From NCBI RefSeq assembly GCF_012999535.1, contig NZ_JABBWV010000005.1, positions 124,001 to 188,000 of the forward strand: 64,000 nucleotides of DNA, written 5' to 3'. This document shows positions 24,962 through 33,236 of this stretch, in pieces; position 1 is the first letter of the stretch, and each line of letters starts with the position of its first letter. The notes beneath the pieces are model-generated. The model ran no database searches. It was not told the DNA's origin and worked only from the letters and a program-made list of their open reading frames with translations. Both the position numbers and the translations under genes were made by a program. The DNA is from Microbispora sp. H11081. Lineage in GTDB: Bacteria; Actinomycetota; Actinomycetes; Streptosporangiales; Streptosporangiaceae.

Positions 24962-26374
24962 GTGGGTCACGTCGACGTCCGCCCCGCACCCCCGGCGGAG
25001 GACATCCCGGCGCCACCGCCCAGGACCCCGCCCAAATGGCGGGCGTGGCTGTGGGTCACGCTGTCGGCGGCCCTGGGCGTGCTCACGGGCGCCGCGACCT
25101 TCGCCATCGGCGGCTACGTCAAGCTGACCGGAAACGTCAGGCACGAGACGGTCACCACGCAGGATCTCGGTGAGGCGCGCCCGCAGAAGATCAGCAAGGC
25201 GCTCAATGTGCTGATCGTCGGCTCCGACCAGCGCAACGGCGCGAACGCGAAGTACGGCAGGTTTCCCGGCGAGCGCACCGACACGATCATCCTGGCCCAC
25301 ATCTCGCCCAACCGGGACGGCGCGGTGCTGATCAGCTTCCCGCGCGACTCGCTCGTACGGCTCCCCGCCTGCCCCGCGAAGGGCACCCTGCCCGGCCAGC
25401 GGCCGCACATCGGGATGATCAACGAGTCGTTCAACTCCGGCGGCATCGGCTGCACCTGGAAGACGATCGAGGGCCTCACCGACATCCACATCGACCACTT
25501 CGTGAAGGTCGACTTCACCGGCTTCAAGGCGATGGTGAACGCGCTGGGCGGCGTGCAGGTCTGCCTGCCGCAGGCCGTCCACGACAAGAAGGCGCTGCTC
25601 GACCTCCCCGCCGGCCGGCAGATGCTCAAGGGGGAGCAGGCGCTCGGCTACGTCCGCGCGCGCTACAGCTTCGGCGACGGCTCCGACATCGGCAGGATCC
25701 AGCGCCAGCAGATGTTCCTCGCATCGATGGCGAAGAAGGCCATGAGCGGTGAGACGCTGACCAACCCCGCGACGCTGTTCGGCTTCCTCGACGCCGCGAC
25801 CAAGTCGATCACCACGGACCCCGACCTCACGATCGGCGTGATGAAGGACCTGGCGACGAGCGCGCAGGGCCTGACCGCCGGGCAGATCCGTTTCGTCACC
25901 ACCCCCTGGCGCTACTCCGTCACCAACCCCGGACGCGTCGAGTGGGTGCAGCCGCAGGCCCAGCGGCTCTTCAGGATGGTCGCCGCCGACCAGATCGCCA
26001 AGAACGTCAAGAGCGGCGAGCAGAAGATCCCCAAGTCGCAGATCCAGATCCTGGTCCGCAACGGCAGCGGACGGCAGGGGCTCGGCACCCAGGTGGCCGC
26101 GGAACTGGAGCAGCGCGGCTACCACATCGTCAAGGTCGAGCAGGCGCCCCAGCCGTACGCCAAGACCGTCGTGGCGTACTCGAAGAACGGCGAGAGCCGG
26201 GCGTCCCGGCTGTATCGCGAACTCAAGAAGTCGCGCGCCCGCCTGGTGCCCACGGCCACCACGCAGACCCTCGTGCTGGGGATCGGGGCCGACTGGACGG
26301 GCATGAAGCCCCCCAAGACGCTCGACGACGTGGAGGGCTTCGACGCCACGCAGGACAGTTGCACGGCCTCCTAG
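24962..26374 (+). CDS. LCP (LytR-CpsA-Psr) family phosphotransferase with LytR_C domain
   Basis: 470 residues from GTG 24962, with AGGAG 8 bases upstream. A proline-rich cytoplasmic N-terminus precedes one membrane segment (about 27-50). The catalytic LCP domain shows LNVLIVGSDQR, GERTDTIILAHI and SFPRDSLVRLP (Arg and Asp of the active site), and later YVRARYSFGDGSDIGRIQRQQ. A C-terminal LytR_C domain (about 360-445) begins QIQILVRNGSG. Such enzymes attach undecaprenyl-linked glycopolymers to peptidoglycan outside the membrane. It stands alone, with the acidic membrane protein convergent. Confidence 0.94.
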   Translation: MGHVDVRPAPPAEDIPAPPPRTPPKWRAWLWVTLSAALGVLTGAATFAIGGYVKLTGNVRHETVTTQDLGEARPQKISKALNVLIVGSDQRNGANAKYGRFPGERTDTIILAHISPNRDGAVLISFPRDSLVRLPACPAKGTLPGQRPHIGMINESFNSGGIGCTWKTIEGLTDIHIDHFVKVDFTGFKAMVNALGGVQVCLPQAVHDKKALLDLPAGRQMLKGEQALGYVRARYSFGDGSDIGRIQRQQMFLASMAKKAMSGETLTNPATLFGFLDAATKSITTDPDLTIGVMKDLATSAQGLTAGQIRFVTTPWRYSVTNPGRVEWVQPQAQRLFRMVAADQIAKNVKSGEQKIPKSQIQILVRNGSGRQGLGTQVAAELEQRGYHIVKVEQAPQPYAKTVVAYSKNGESRASRLYRELKKSRARLVPTATTQTLVLGIGADWTGMKPPKTLDDVEGFDATQDSCTAS

Positions 26375-26428
26375 CCGAAGAGCGCTAGAAGAGGGCTAGA
26401 AGAGGGCTAGAAGAGGGCTAGAAGAGCC
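26371..26428. repeat. Tandem repeat, 11-bp unit x 4, at the convergent gene ends
   Basis: CTAGAAGAGGG at 26385, 26396 and 26407, then CTAGAAGAGCC at 26418, preceded by a degenerate copy at 26371. CTAG supplies TAG stops on both strands; the first copy holds the LCP stop and the last holds the stop of the leftward gene. Unit length is not a multiple of three. Confidence 0.95.
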
Positions 26429-27395
26429 AGTCGAGCAGTCCGCCGCCGTGGTGCGACTCCTCCTTGGTGGGGGCGGGCGCGGCGGTCGGCTGTTGCGTGG
26501 CCGGCTCGGCAGTGGGAGCCGTGGCCGCCTGCTCCTCGGCCTCGGCCGAGCCCGCGTCCGCGCCACCGGCCCGGTCGTCCCCCGCCTCGACGGACACCCG
26601 CGAGGAGTGCGGGGACGCGGTCGACCGGGAGTCCGGCTCCTGCGCATGGGACCGCTCGCCGCGCGACGGCGCGGGCGAGGCGTGCCGGGTCTGTTCCGGC
26701 TGCGCGCCGCGGGGTTGGCTGGGCGCCCGGCTCGGCGCCTCGGACGGCAGGCCGGACGGCGCCTCGGAGGGCGCCTCGGTGGGCTCTCCTGTCGCGTCGT
26801 CCCCGGCCTCGTCTCCGTCCCCGGCTCCGTCCCCTGCTCCGTCCCCGGCTTGGTCCTGGTCTCCGGCGGCCGGTGAGGCCGGCGCCGTCACGGCAGGGCC
26901 TCCCCCCGCCGCGCAGGACGCGCCATCCGCGCAGTCCGCTCCGGACGGCTGCCCGACCCACAGCGCCAGCGCCCAGATCGCGCCCAGGACGCCGGCGGCG
27001 ATCAGGCCGGTACGCAGCAGCAGCCCGCCTCGCCTCGACCCCTCCTCCTCGTCGGGGTCGGGGGTGTTGCGCCAGCCCGAGCCGAGGAAGCCGCGCGGAT
27101 CGGTGTCGCCGTCACTCACGGGGTATTCGCTGACCGGGTAGTCGCTGACCGGGTAGTCGCTCACCAGGTATTCGGACCGGGGATCCGGCGCTTGCCCGGG
27201 CTCTTCCGGCTGCCAGTCCTCTGTCTGCCTGTCCTCTGACCGCCAGCCCTCCGACAGCACGTCGCCGTGGTCGCCCCGCGGGGTGTCGCGGGCCGGTTCG
27301 TCCTGCTGGACGCCGTACTGACCTTGGTTGCTGATGTACGGCCGGAGGAACGAGCCGTCTTCCTCGTAGGCGTCCTCGGTCACCGGGTCGCGCAT
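26418..27395 (-). CDS. Acidic single-pass membrane protein with low-complexity tails, function unknown
   Basis: 325 residues from ATG 27395. The cytoplasmic-side N-terminus (about 1-125) is acidic and has four YPVSD-type pentapeptide repeats near residues 74-92. A single membrane segment (about 130-148, LIAAGVLGAIWALALWVGQ) follows basic residues, predicting the C-terminus outside. The outside part has a Cys pair (ADCADGASCAAG), an AGDG-rich tract and then A/P/S/E-rich low complexity. It ends with EESHHGGGLLDWLF, a possible short docking motif. I recognise no family; it may be a surface or division-associated protein. Confidence 0.7.
   Translation of the reverse strand: MRDPVTEDAYEEDGSFLRPYISNQGQYGVQQDEPARDTPRGDHGDVLSEGWRSEDRQTEDWQPEEPGQAPDPRSEYLVSDYPVSDYPVSEYPVSDGDTDPRGFLGSGWRNTPDPDEEEGSRRGGLLLRTGLIAAGVLGAIWALALWVGQPSGADCADGASCAAGGGPAVTAPASPAAGDQDQAGDGAGDGAGDGDEAGDDATGEPTEAPSEAPSGLPSEAPSRAPSQPRGAQPEQTRHASPAPSRGERSHAQEPDSRSTASPHSSRVSVEAGDDRAGGADAGSAEAEEQAATAPTAEPATQQPTAAPAPTKEESHHGGGLLDWLF
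27121..27175. repeat. In-frame tandem repeat, 15-bp unit x about 4 (YPVSD)
   Basis: GGGTA(T/G)TCGCT(G/C)ACC units start at 27121, 27136 and 27151, with a degenerate copy at 27166. On the coding strand they encode YPVSD/YPVSE/YLVSD pentapeptides. Confidence 0.9.
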
Positions 27396-27556
27396 GAAGG
27401 TCCTTCCTCAGTGTGCTTTGGGTCATGTGCTTTTGGGTCATGTCCCAATAGCGTCCGTTCCTAGCACTGGTCGACACGCCCTGTCTGGAAATTTCACAAC
27501 ATCGATGCAAGTCACACCTTGCCGACTCCCAGAACAACCCTCTAAACCCATCTGTC

Positions 27557-27610
27557 TTGACGGGATTCCTGGAACGGTTTTAATATCTACTAAACCGACT
27601 GACTTGGTAG
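27557..27610 (+). promoter_or_regulatory. Promoter and candidate Rrf2-type operator of the sulfate transport operon
   Basis: TTGACG (27557-27562), an 18-bp spacer and TAATAT (27581-27586) make a good vegetative-type promoter. Immediately downstream, over the expected start point, lies an imperfect 24-bp palindrome (27587-27610) with outer arms CTAC and GTAG and 7 of 12 matching arm bases. A repressor there would block transcription; the operon-encoded Rrf2 protein is the obvious candidate. Confidence 0.55.
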
Positions 27611-27634
27611 GAATCTCGGAATAGAGGACTCGAT

Positions 27635-28651
27635 ATGAGAGTGCGCAGGCTCGGGGCCATCGCGGCAGCCGTCGTGGCGACGACCACCCTGGTCACCGCC
27701 TGCGGGGGGAACGACAACGCCGGCGGGGGCGACGGCGGAGGCAAGGTCAAGCTGGCACTGGTTGCCTACTCCACCCCCCAGGCGGCCTTCGGAGAGATCA
27801 TCAAGGCGTACCAGAAGACGCCCGAAGGCAAGAACATCACCTTCACCCAGTCGTACGGCGCGTCCGGCGACCAGAGCCGTGCCGTGGCGAACGGCCTCCA
27901 GGCGGACATCGTCGAGTTCTCCCTGGAGACCGACATCACCCGGCTCGTGAAGGCCGGCATCGTCGCGGAGGACTGGAACTCCGGCCCCACCAAGGGAATG
28001 CTCACCCAGTCCGTCGTCGTCATCGGCACCCGCAAGGGCAACCCGAAGGGCCTCAAGACCTGGGACGACCTCGTCAAGCCCGGGGTCGAGGTCCTCACCC
28101 CCAACCCCTTCACCTCCGGCGCGGCCCGCTGGAACCTCCTCGCGGGCTACGGCGCGAAGTCGAACAACGGCGCCGACCAGGCAGCCGGAATCGCCTACCT
28201 CGACGCGCTGCTCAAGAACGTGCCCGTTCAGGACGACAGCGGCCGCAAGGCCCTGCAGACCTTCACCGGCGGCAAGGGCGACGCCCTTCTCACGTACGAG
28301 AACGAGGCCATCTTCGCCCAGCAGAACGGCCAGGAACTCGACTACACGATTCCCGACTGGACGCTCCTCATCGAGAACCCGGTTGCCGTGACGAAGAACA
28401 GCGCCCACCCCAAGGAAGCCGCGGACTTCCTGAAGTACCTCTACTCCACGGAAGCGCAGACGATCTTCGCGAAGAACGGCTACCGCCCGGTCGTCGAAGG
28501 CATCACCGGCTTCAACTGGCCCACCCCGCCGCAGCTGTTCACGATCCAGGATCTCGGCGGCTGGGACAAGATCACGAGTGAGTTCTTCGACCCGAAGACG
28601 GGCAAGGTCGCCGAGATCGAGCGCAAGCTCGGTGTCGCGACCGAGAAGTGA
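27635..28651 (+). CDS. Sulfate ABC transporter substrate-binding lipoprotein
   Basis: 338 residues from ATG 27635. The lipoprotein signal ends LVTAC with lipid Cys 23. The body matches the sulfate-binding family (Sbp/CysP): FTQSYGASGDQSRAVANGLQADIVEFSLETD near residue 70 and PNPFTSGAARWNLLAGYG near 153. It captures sulfate or thiosulfate outside the membrane for the CysTWA transporter encoded directly downstream. Its stop codon lies in a duplicated 12-bp element and overlaps the possible start of cysT. Confidence 0.93.
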   Translation: MRVRRLGAIAAAVVATTTLVTACGGNDNAGGGDGGGKVKLALVAYSTPQAAFGEIIKAYQKTPEGKNITFTQSYGASGDQSRAVANGLQADIVEFSLETDITRLVKAGIVAEDWNSGPTKGMLTQSVVVIGTRKGNPKGLKTWDDLVKPGVEVLTPNPFTSGAARWNLLAGYGAKSNNGADQAAGIAYLDALLKNVPVQDDSGRKALQTFTGGKGDALLTYENEAIFAQQNGQELDYTIPDWTLLIENPVAVTKNSAHPKEAADFLKYLYSTEAQTIFAKNGYRPVVEGITGFNWPTPPQLFTIQDLGGWDKITSEFFDPKTGKVAEIERKLGVATEK

Positions 28652-28677
28652 CGCGAGAAGTGACGCGAGACGTGGCC
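28642..28677. repeat. Tandem repeat, 12-bp unit x 2-3, over the stop codon of the sulfate-binding protein gene
   Basis: CGAGAAGTGACG at 28642-28653 and again at 28654-28665, followed by a degenerate copy (9 of 12) at 28666. The TGA stop (28649-28651) and an overlapping GTG are both duplicated, which creates two alternative GTG starts for cysT 12 bp apart. Confidence 0.88.
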
Positions 28678-29484
28678 GCGATCACCGTACGACCGGCCTC
28701 GCGCATGGCCGGCGGCACCGCCGCCGGCCTCGGCGTGGTCGTCATGTACCTGAGCCTGATCGTGCTGATCCCGCTGGCCGCCGTGGTCTGGCGCTCGATG
28801 GACGACGGCCCCGGGTATTTCTGGCGCTCGATCACCGCTCCCGACGCCTGGGCCGCGCTGAGCCTGACCATCGGCGCGTCGGCGCTCGTCGCCCTGCTCA
28901 ACCTTGTCATGGGCACGATCATCGCCTGGGTGCTGGTCCGCGACCGTTTCCCCGGCCGCGCGGTGCTCGAAACGATCATCGACCTGCCGTTCGCGCTGCC
29001 GACCATCGTGGCCGGCCTCGTCCTGCTCGCGTTGTACGGCCCGCAGTCCCCGCTCGGGGTCAACCTGGCCTACAGCAGAGTCGGCGTCGTGCTGGCGCTG
29101 ATGTTCGTCACGCTGCCGTTCGTCGTCCGCACGGTGCAGCCGGTCCTGCTGGAACTCGACAAGGAGATGGAACAGGCGGCGGCCTCGCTCGGCGCCGGGC
29201 CGTTCCAGACCTTCCGCCGGATCATCCTGCCGAACCTGCTCCCGGCGATGCTGTCCGGCACCGCCCTCGCCTTCACCCGGGCGATCGCCGAATTCGGCTC
29301 GACCGTGCTCATCTCGGGCAACCTGCCGTTCAAGACGCAGGTCGCGGCCGTGAACATCTTCAGCCAGATCGAGGGCGACAACACGACGGGCGCGGCCGCG
29401 ATCTCGACGGTCCTGCTCGTGGTGGCCCTGGTCGCACTCGTCACTCTCGACCTCCTGCAGCGATGGGGGAAGCGCCGTGGCTAA
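28648..29484 (+). CDS. cysT: Sulfate ABC transporter permease CysT
   Basis: 278 residues if GTG 28648 is used, where GTGA overlaps the previous stop; GTG 28660 or 28672 are alternatives created by the local repeat. It has six membrane segments of the CysT/CysU type. Typical blocks are IIDLPFALPTIVAGLVLLAL, YSRVGVVLALMFVTLPFVVR and the EAA cytoplasmic loop QAAASLGAGPFQTFRRIILP, which contacts the ATPase. It pairs with CysW to form the channel. The stop overlaps cysW by 8 bp. Confidence 0.93.
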   Translation: MTREVTRDVAAITVRPASRMAGGTAAGLGVVVMYLSLIVLIPLAAVVWRSMDDGPGYFWRSITAPDAWAALSLTIGASALVALLNLVMGTIIAWVLVRDRFPGRAVLETIIDLPFALPTIVAGLVLLALYGPQSPLGVNLAYSRVGVVLALMFVTLPFVVRTVQPVLLELDKEMEQAAASLGAGPFQTFRRIILPNLLPAMLSGTALAFTRAIAEFGSTVLISGNLPFKTQVAAVNIFSQIEGDNTTGAAAISTVLLVVALVALVTLDLLQRWGKRRG

Positions 29485-30274
29485 GCACGTACTGCGCCTG
29501 ATCGCCGTCGCCTACGTCATGTTCCTGCTGGTCCTGCCCGTGGGACTGATCATCTGGCAGACCTTCGGCGACGGGCTGGGACCGTTCTTCGAGTCCCTGA
29601 CCTCTCCGTCCGCGCTGCACGCCTTCAAGGTGACGCTGACCGTCGCCGGCCTGGCCGTCGTGGCCAACACGATCTTCGGTGTCGGCGTCGCGATCCTCCT
29701 CGTCCGGCACGAGTTCCCCGGCAAACGACTGCTGGGGGCGTTCGTCGACCTGCCGATGGCCGTCTCGCCGGTCGTCGTCGGACTCGCGCTCATCCTCGTG
29801 TACGGCCGCTTCTCCCCGGTCGGCGGACTGCTGGAGAGCTGGGGCATCCAGGTGATCTTCTCCACCCCCGGCATGGTGATCGCCACCGTGTTCGTCGCGA
29901 TGCCACTCGTCGCCCGGTCCATCATCCCGGTCCTGGAGGAGCTCGGCGACGAGCAGGAACAGGCCGCGCACACCCTGGGCGCGAGCCGGCTCCAGACGTT
30001 CCTCCGCATCACGCTGCCCGGCATCCGCTGGGCGCTCGGCTACGGCCTCGTGCTCTGCCTGGCCCGCTCGCTCGGCGAGTACGGCGCGGTCGCGGTGGTC
30101 TCCGGCCGTCTCGTGGACCAGACCCAGACGCTCACGCTGCTCGTCGAGGAGCGTTTCCAGAACTACGACCAGCAGGGCGCGTTCGCCGCCGCCACGACCC
30201 TCGCCCTGATCGCCGTGGTCACCCTGCTGCTCACCAAGCTCCTGCGCCCGAAGGATCGGTCCGATGGCAATTGA
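29477..30274 (+). CDS. cysW: Sulfate ABC transporter permease CysW
   Basis: 265 residues from GTG 29477. It has six membrane segments and the CysW blocks [20 protein letters not shown] and [20 protein letters not shown]. The EAA loop reads [20 protein letters not shown]. It forms the membrane channel with CysT. It overlaps both neighbours (8 bp with cysT, 11 bp with cysA), showing tight translational coupling in the order binding protein-T-W-A-Rrf2. Confidence 0.94.
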   Translation: MAKHVLRLIAVAYVMFLLVLPVGLIIWQTFGDGLGPFFESLTSPSALHAFKVTLTVAGLAVVANTIFGVGVAILLVRHEFPGKRLLGAFVDLPMAVSPVVVGLALILVYGRFSPVGGLLESWGIQVIFSTPGMVIATVFVAMPLVARSIIPVLEELGDEQEQAAHTLGASRLQTFLRITLPGIRWALGYGLVLCLARSLGEYGAVAVVSGRLVDQTQTLTLLVEERFQNYDQQGAFAAATTLALIAVVTLLLTKLLRPKDRSDGN

Positions 30275-31226
30275 GGTACGCGACGTCAACAAGTCGTTCG
30301 GGGCCACGCCGGTCCTGCGCGATGTGTCGCTGGACGTCGCCGCGGGGTCGCTCACCGCCCTGCTCGGCCCCAGCGGCGGAGGAAAGTCGACGCTGCTGCG
30401 CGTGATCGCCGGGCTGGAACAGCCCGACACCGGCACCGTGCGCATCTCCGGCGTCGACGCCACCCGGCTGGCCCCGCAGCGGCGGGGCGTCGGCTTCGTG
30501 TTCCAGCACTACGCCGCGTTCAAGCACCTCACGGTCTTCCGCAACGTGGCCTTCGGCCTGGAGGTCCGCAAGCGGCCCAAGGACGAGATCCGCAAGCGCG
30601 TCATGGAGTTGCTCGAACTGGTCCACCTGGAGAAACTGGCCGACCGCTACCCGTCCCAGCTGTCGGGCGGCCAGCGGCAGCGCATGGCCCTGGCCAGGGC
30701 CCTCGCGGTGGAACCCCAGGTGCTGCTCCTCGACGAGCCGTTCGGCGCCCTGGACGCGCAGGTGCGCAAGGAACTGCGCACGTGGCTGCGCCGGCTGCAC
30801 GACGAGGTCCACGTGACCACCGTGTTCGTCACCCACGACCAGGAGGAGGCCATCGAGGTCGCCGACACGATCGTGCTGCTCGCCGGGGGCGAGGTGGTGC
30901 AGTCGGGCAGCCCCGGCGAGGTGTACGACAACCCGGCCAACCCGTTCGTGATGCGCTTCCTGGGCCCGGTCACCGAACTTGATGGCAACCTGGTCCGCCC
31001 GCACGACGTCGAGATCAGCCAGGACCCCGTCGAGGGCGGCTCGTCCGCCCTGGTCTCCCGCGTCGTCAAGCTCGGCTTCGAGGTGCGCGTCGAAGTGGAG
31101 GTCGGCGGGCACGAGGCGTGGGTGCAGGTGACGCGTGAGCAGGCCGACCGGCTGGACCTCAAGCCTGGCGACACCGTGCATCTACGGCCCGTGCCCGGCG
31201 CCCGATCCCTGGTCCTCGCAGTGTGA
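30264..31226 (+). CDS. cysA: Sulfate ABC transporter ATP-binding protein CysA
   Basis: 320 residues from ATG 30264. Walker [11 protein letters not shown] is near residue 35, signature [15 protein letters not shown] near 133, Walker [14 protein letters not shown] and the switch [11 protein letters not shown] near 195. The C-terminal about 80 residues (VRPHDVEI onward) are a regulatory TOBE-like domain. It energises sulfate/thiosulfate uptake by CysTW. Slightly shorter than enterobacterial CysA (about 365). The Rrf2 gene starts 4 bp after its stop. Confidence 0.94.
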   Translation: MAIEVRDVNKSFGATPVLRDVSLDVAAGSLTALLGPSGGGKSTLLRVIAGLEQPDTGTVRISGVDATRLAPQRRGVGFVFQHYAAFKHLTVFRNVAFGLEVRKRPKDEIRKRVMELLELVHLEKLADRYPSQLSGGQRQRMALARALAVEPQVLLLDEPFGALDAQVRKELRTWLRRLHDEVHVTTVFVTHDQEEAIEVADTIVLLAGGEVVQSGSPGEVYDNPANPFVMRFLGPVTELDGNLVRPHDVEISQDPVEGGSSALVSRVVKLGFEVRVEVEVGGHEAWVQVTREQADRLDLKPGDTVHLRPVPGARSLVLAV

Positions 31227-31230
31227 GCAG

Positions 31231-31623
31231 ATGCGGCTCTCCGTAAGGACCCAGTACGCCCTGCGCGCCGCCGTGGAACTCGCCGCGGCGGCGCCGGGGC
31301 CGGTCCCGGCCGAGCGGATCGCGGCGGCGCAGCGGATCCCGCGCCGGTTCCTCGACAACATCCTGCTGCAGATGCGGCGGGCCGGCCTCATCAACAGCCA
31401 GCGCGGGCCCGACGGCGGCTACTGGCTCGCCCGGCCCGCCGACCAGATCACGCTCGCCGACGTCGTCCTCATCATGGAGGGGGCGCCGCAGGACAGCGAG
31501 GACTTCCACGGCGTCGCGGAGCCGCTCGGCGACGTCTGGACGGCGCTGCGCCACCACGAGCAGGCGACCCTCACCGAAGTCACACTCGCCCACATCGCAA
31601 CCGGTTCACTTCCGCCCCTCTAA
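31231..31623 (+). CDS. Rrf2 family transcriptional regulator without cysteines
   Basis: 130 residues from ATG 31231. The winged-helix domain MRLSVRTQYALRAAVELAAA with RIPRRFLDNILLQMRRAGLI and the wing SQRGPDGGYWLARPADQITL is typical Rrf2. IscR/NsrR-type members have three Cys for an iron-sulfur cluster; this one has no Cys at all, so it resembles the CymR branch that senses cysteine status through a partner enzyme. As last gene of the sulfate operon it probably controls it, perhaps through the palindrome at 27587-27610. Confidence 0.9.
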   Translation: MRLSVRTQYALRAAVELAAAAPGPVPAERIAAAQRIPRRFLDNILLQMRRAGLINSQRGPDGGYWLARPADQITLADVVLIMEGAPQDSEDFHGVAEPLGDVWTALRHHEQATLTEVTLAHIATGSLPPL

Positions 31624-31682
31624 TCCCGGTTTGTGCAAGACTCCGCTTTCAAGTGAATCGTGCGGGCGTAGAGGCAGGCGTG

Positions 31683-33137
31683 ATGGGTGCTGCTGGGCAG
31701 CTCATCGTCGGGCGATACCGGCTGGTCCGCGCGCTCGGCCACGGCCGCGCCGGGCTGGTGTGGGAGGGCCGCGACACGCTGCTCGACCGGCCCGTCGCGA
31801 TCCGCGAGGTCCTGCTGCCCCCCGACCTGGGCGAAACCGCGCGGCTGCGGCTCGTCCAGCGGATCTCCCGCGAGGTCCGCCAGGCCGGACGGCTGCGCCA
31901 CCCGCACATCGCCGCCGTCCACGACGTCGCCGAAGAGGACGACACGCCGTACGTCGTGACGGAACTCGTTCCCTCGCGATCGCTCGACGGCGTCGTCTCC
32001 GGTGACGGGCCCCTGCCTCCTGCCGAGGCCGCCCGGATCGCCCGCGCGGTGCTGTCCGCGCTCATCCACGCCCACAACGCAGGCGTACGGCACGGCGACG
32101 TCCGGCCCGCCAACGTGCTCATCGCCCACGACGGGCGGGTGTTGCTCACCGACTTCGGCATGTCGATCCCGGCCGCCGACCCGGCGTTCTCCAACGCTCC
32201 TGAGGCGGGCGACCGCGGGCCCCGGGCGTACGCCGCCCCCGAACGGGCCGCAGGCGGCCCGCGCACGGTCGCCGCCGACCTGTGGTCGCTCGGCGCCACC
32301 CTCCACCTGGCCGCCACCGGGCGGCCGCCGTCCACGCCTCCCGGGTCGTTCGAGGACGCGCCCGGCGAACTCCGCGCGGTGCTCGCCGGGCTGCTGGCCC
32401 GCGAGCCCAGGCGGCGGATGGACGCGGAGACCGCCGACCGCCTGCTCGCCCAGGTGGAGCCGCCCGCCCCCGCCCGGCCCGTACGGCAGGGCTCCGGCCG
32501 GGCCCGGCTCCTCACCGGCCTGGCGGCGGGCCTGCTGGTCGCGTGCGCCGTGGGCGGCTGGGCGGTGCTGCGGCCCGGGGCCGACGAGAGCCGGGCCGGC
32601 ACCGGCGTGGTCGCCGCCCCTGGACCTTCGGCCTCCGCCTCTCCGTCGGCATCGGTCTCCCCAGCCGCGTCCGCCGGGCGGCTGAAGCTGAAGTGGCACA
32701 CGGCCGAGGCCGGATGGCGGGCCGGCGTGCCCCGCGGCTGGACCCGCGAGGACGGCCAGTACTCGACCTCGTGGCGCGCCCGGGACGGCGGGGCGGCCTT
32801 CACGATCGAGGTGACCGCGCAGCGCGGCACCGACCCGCTGGCCGCGCTCGGCGAGGCCGAGGAGATCCTCCGCCCGGAGGCGAAGGCCTATCACCGGCTC
32901 CGCCTCAAGGCCGTGACCGGCGAGTACGGCCCCGCCGCCGACTGGGAGTTCACCTGGACCCCGCGCAGAACGTCCACGCGGGACCATCTGACCAAGGGAG
33001 TGGAGTATCACCAGTACCGCCGGGTGATCTCCACAGACACCACGACGAGCGTGCTCACCTGGACCACCTCCGCTGACAGCTGGGACGCCCTGCGGCCCAC
33101 GCTCGTCCGGGTGCTCTCGCTGTTCCGCCCCGCCTGA
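31683..33137 (+). CDS. Membrane-anchored Ser/Thr protein kinase with atypical ATP-site residue
   Basis: 484 residues from ATG 31683 (GTG 31680 and 31653 are alternatives). Kinase domain about 5-255: glycine loop LGHGRAGLVWEG, HGDVRPANVLI (catalytic Asp kept, Arg of HRD replaced), DFGMS and the APE region YAAPERAAGG. The VAIK lysine is replaced by arginine (RPVAIREV), so ATP handling may be altered. One membrane segment follows (about 280-302), then an S/A/P linker and an external domain (about 335-484) of unknown family rich in W and T. Stand-alone gene. Confidence 0.87.
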   Translation: MGAAGQLIVGRYRLVRALGHGRAGLVWEGRDTLLDRPVAIREVLLPPDLGETARLRLVQRISREVRQAGRLRHPHIAAVHDVAEEDDTPYVVTELVPSRSLDGVVSGDGPLPPAEAARIARAVLSALIHAHNAGVRHGDVRPANVLIAHDGRVLLTDFGMSIPAADPAFSNAPEAGDRGPRAYAAPERAAGGPRTVAADLWSLGATLHLAATGRPPSTPPGSFEDAPGELRAVLAGLLAREPRRRMDAETADRLLAQVEPPAPARPVRQGSGRARLLTGLAAGLLVACAVGGWAVLRPGADESRAGTGVVAAPGPSASASPSASVSPAASAGRLKLKWHTAEAGWRAGVPRGWTREDGQYSTSWRARDGGAAFTIEVTAQRGTDPLAALGEAEEILRPEAKAYHRLRLKAVTGEYGPAADWEFTWTPRRTSTRDHLTKGVEYHQYRRVISTDTTTSVLTWTTSADSWDALRPTLVRVLSLFRPA

Positions 33138-33187
33138 AATCCGCCCACGCCGTCCACCCGTGTGCCATGATGACGCACGAGTGAAAG

Positions 33188-33202
33188 TGACAACGGTTTT
33201 CA
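33188..33202. promoter_or_regulatory. Zur-like box
   Basis: TGACAACGGTTTTCA is a 7-1-7 inverted repeat with a single mismatched pair. It resembles the TGAAAAnnnTTTTCA-type boxes bound by the zinc-sensing Fur-family repressor Zur in actinobacteria. It lies 35 bp before the start of the P-loop ATPase gene, a suitable repressor position. A TGAAA/TTTCA pair (33182-33202) encloses it. Assignment rests on pattern likeness only. Confidence 0.45.
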
Positions 33203-33236
33203 TTTCGGCGGGTTCATTTTCGGCTTGGGGGGCCGC

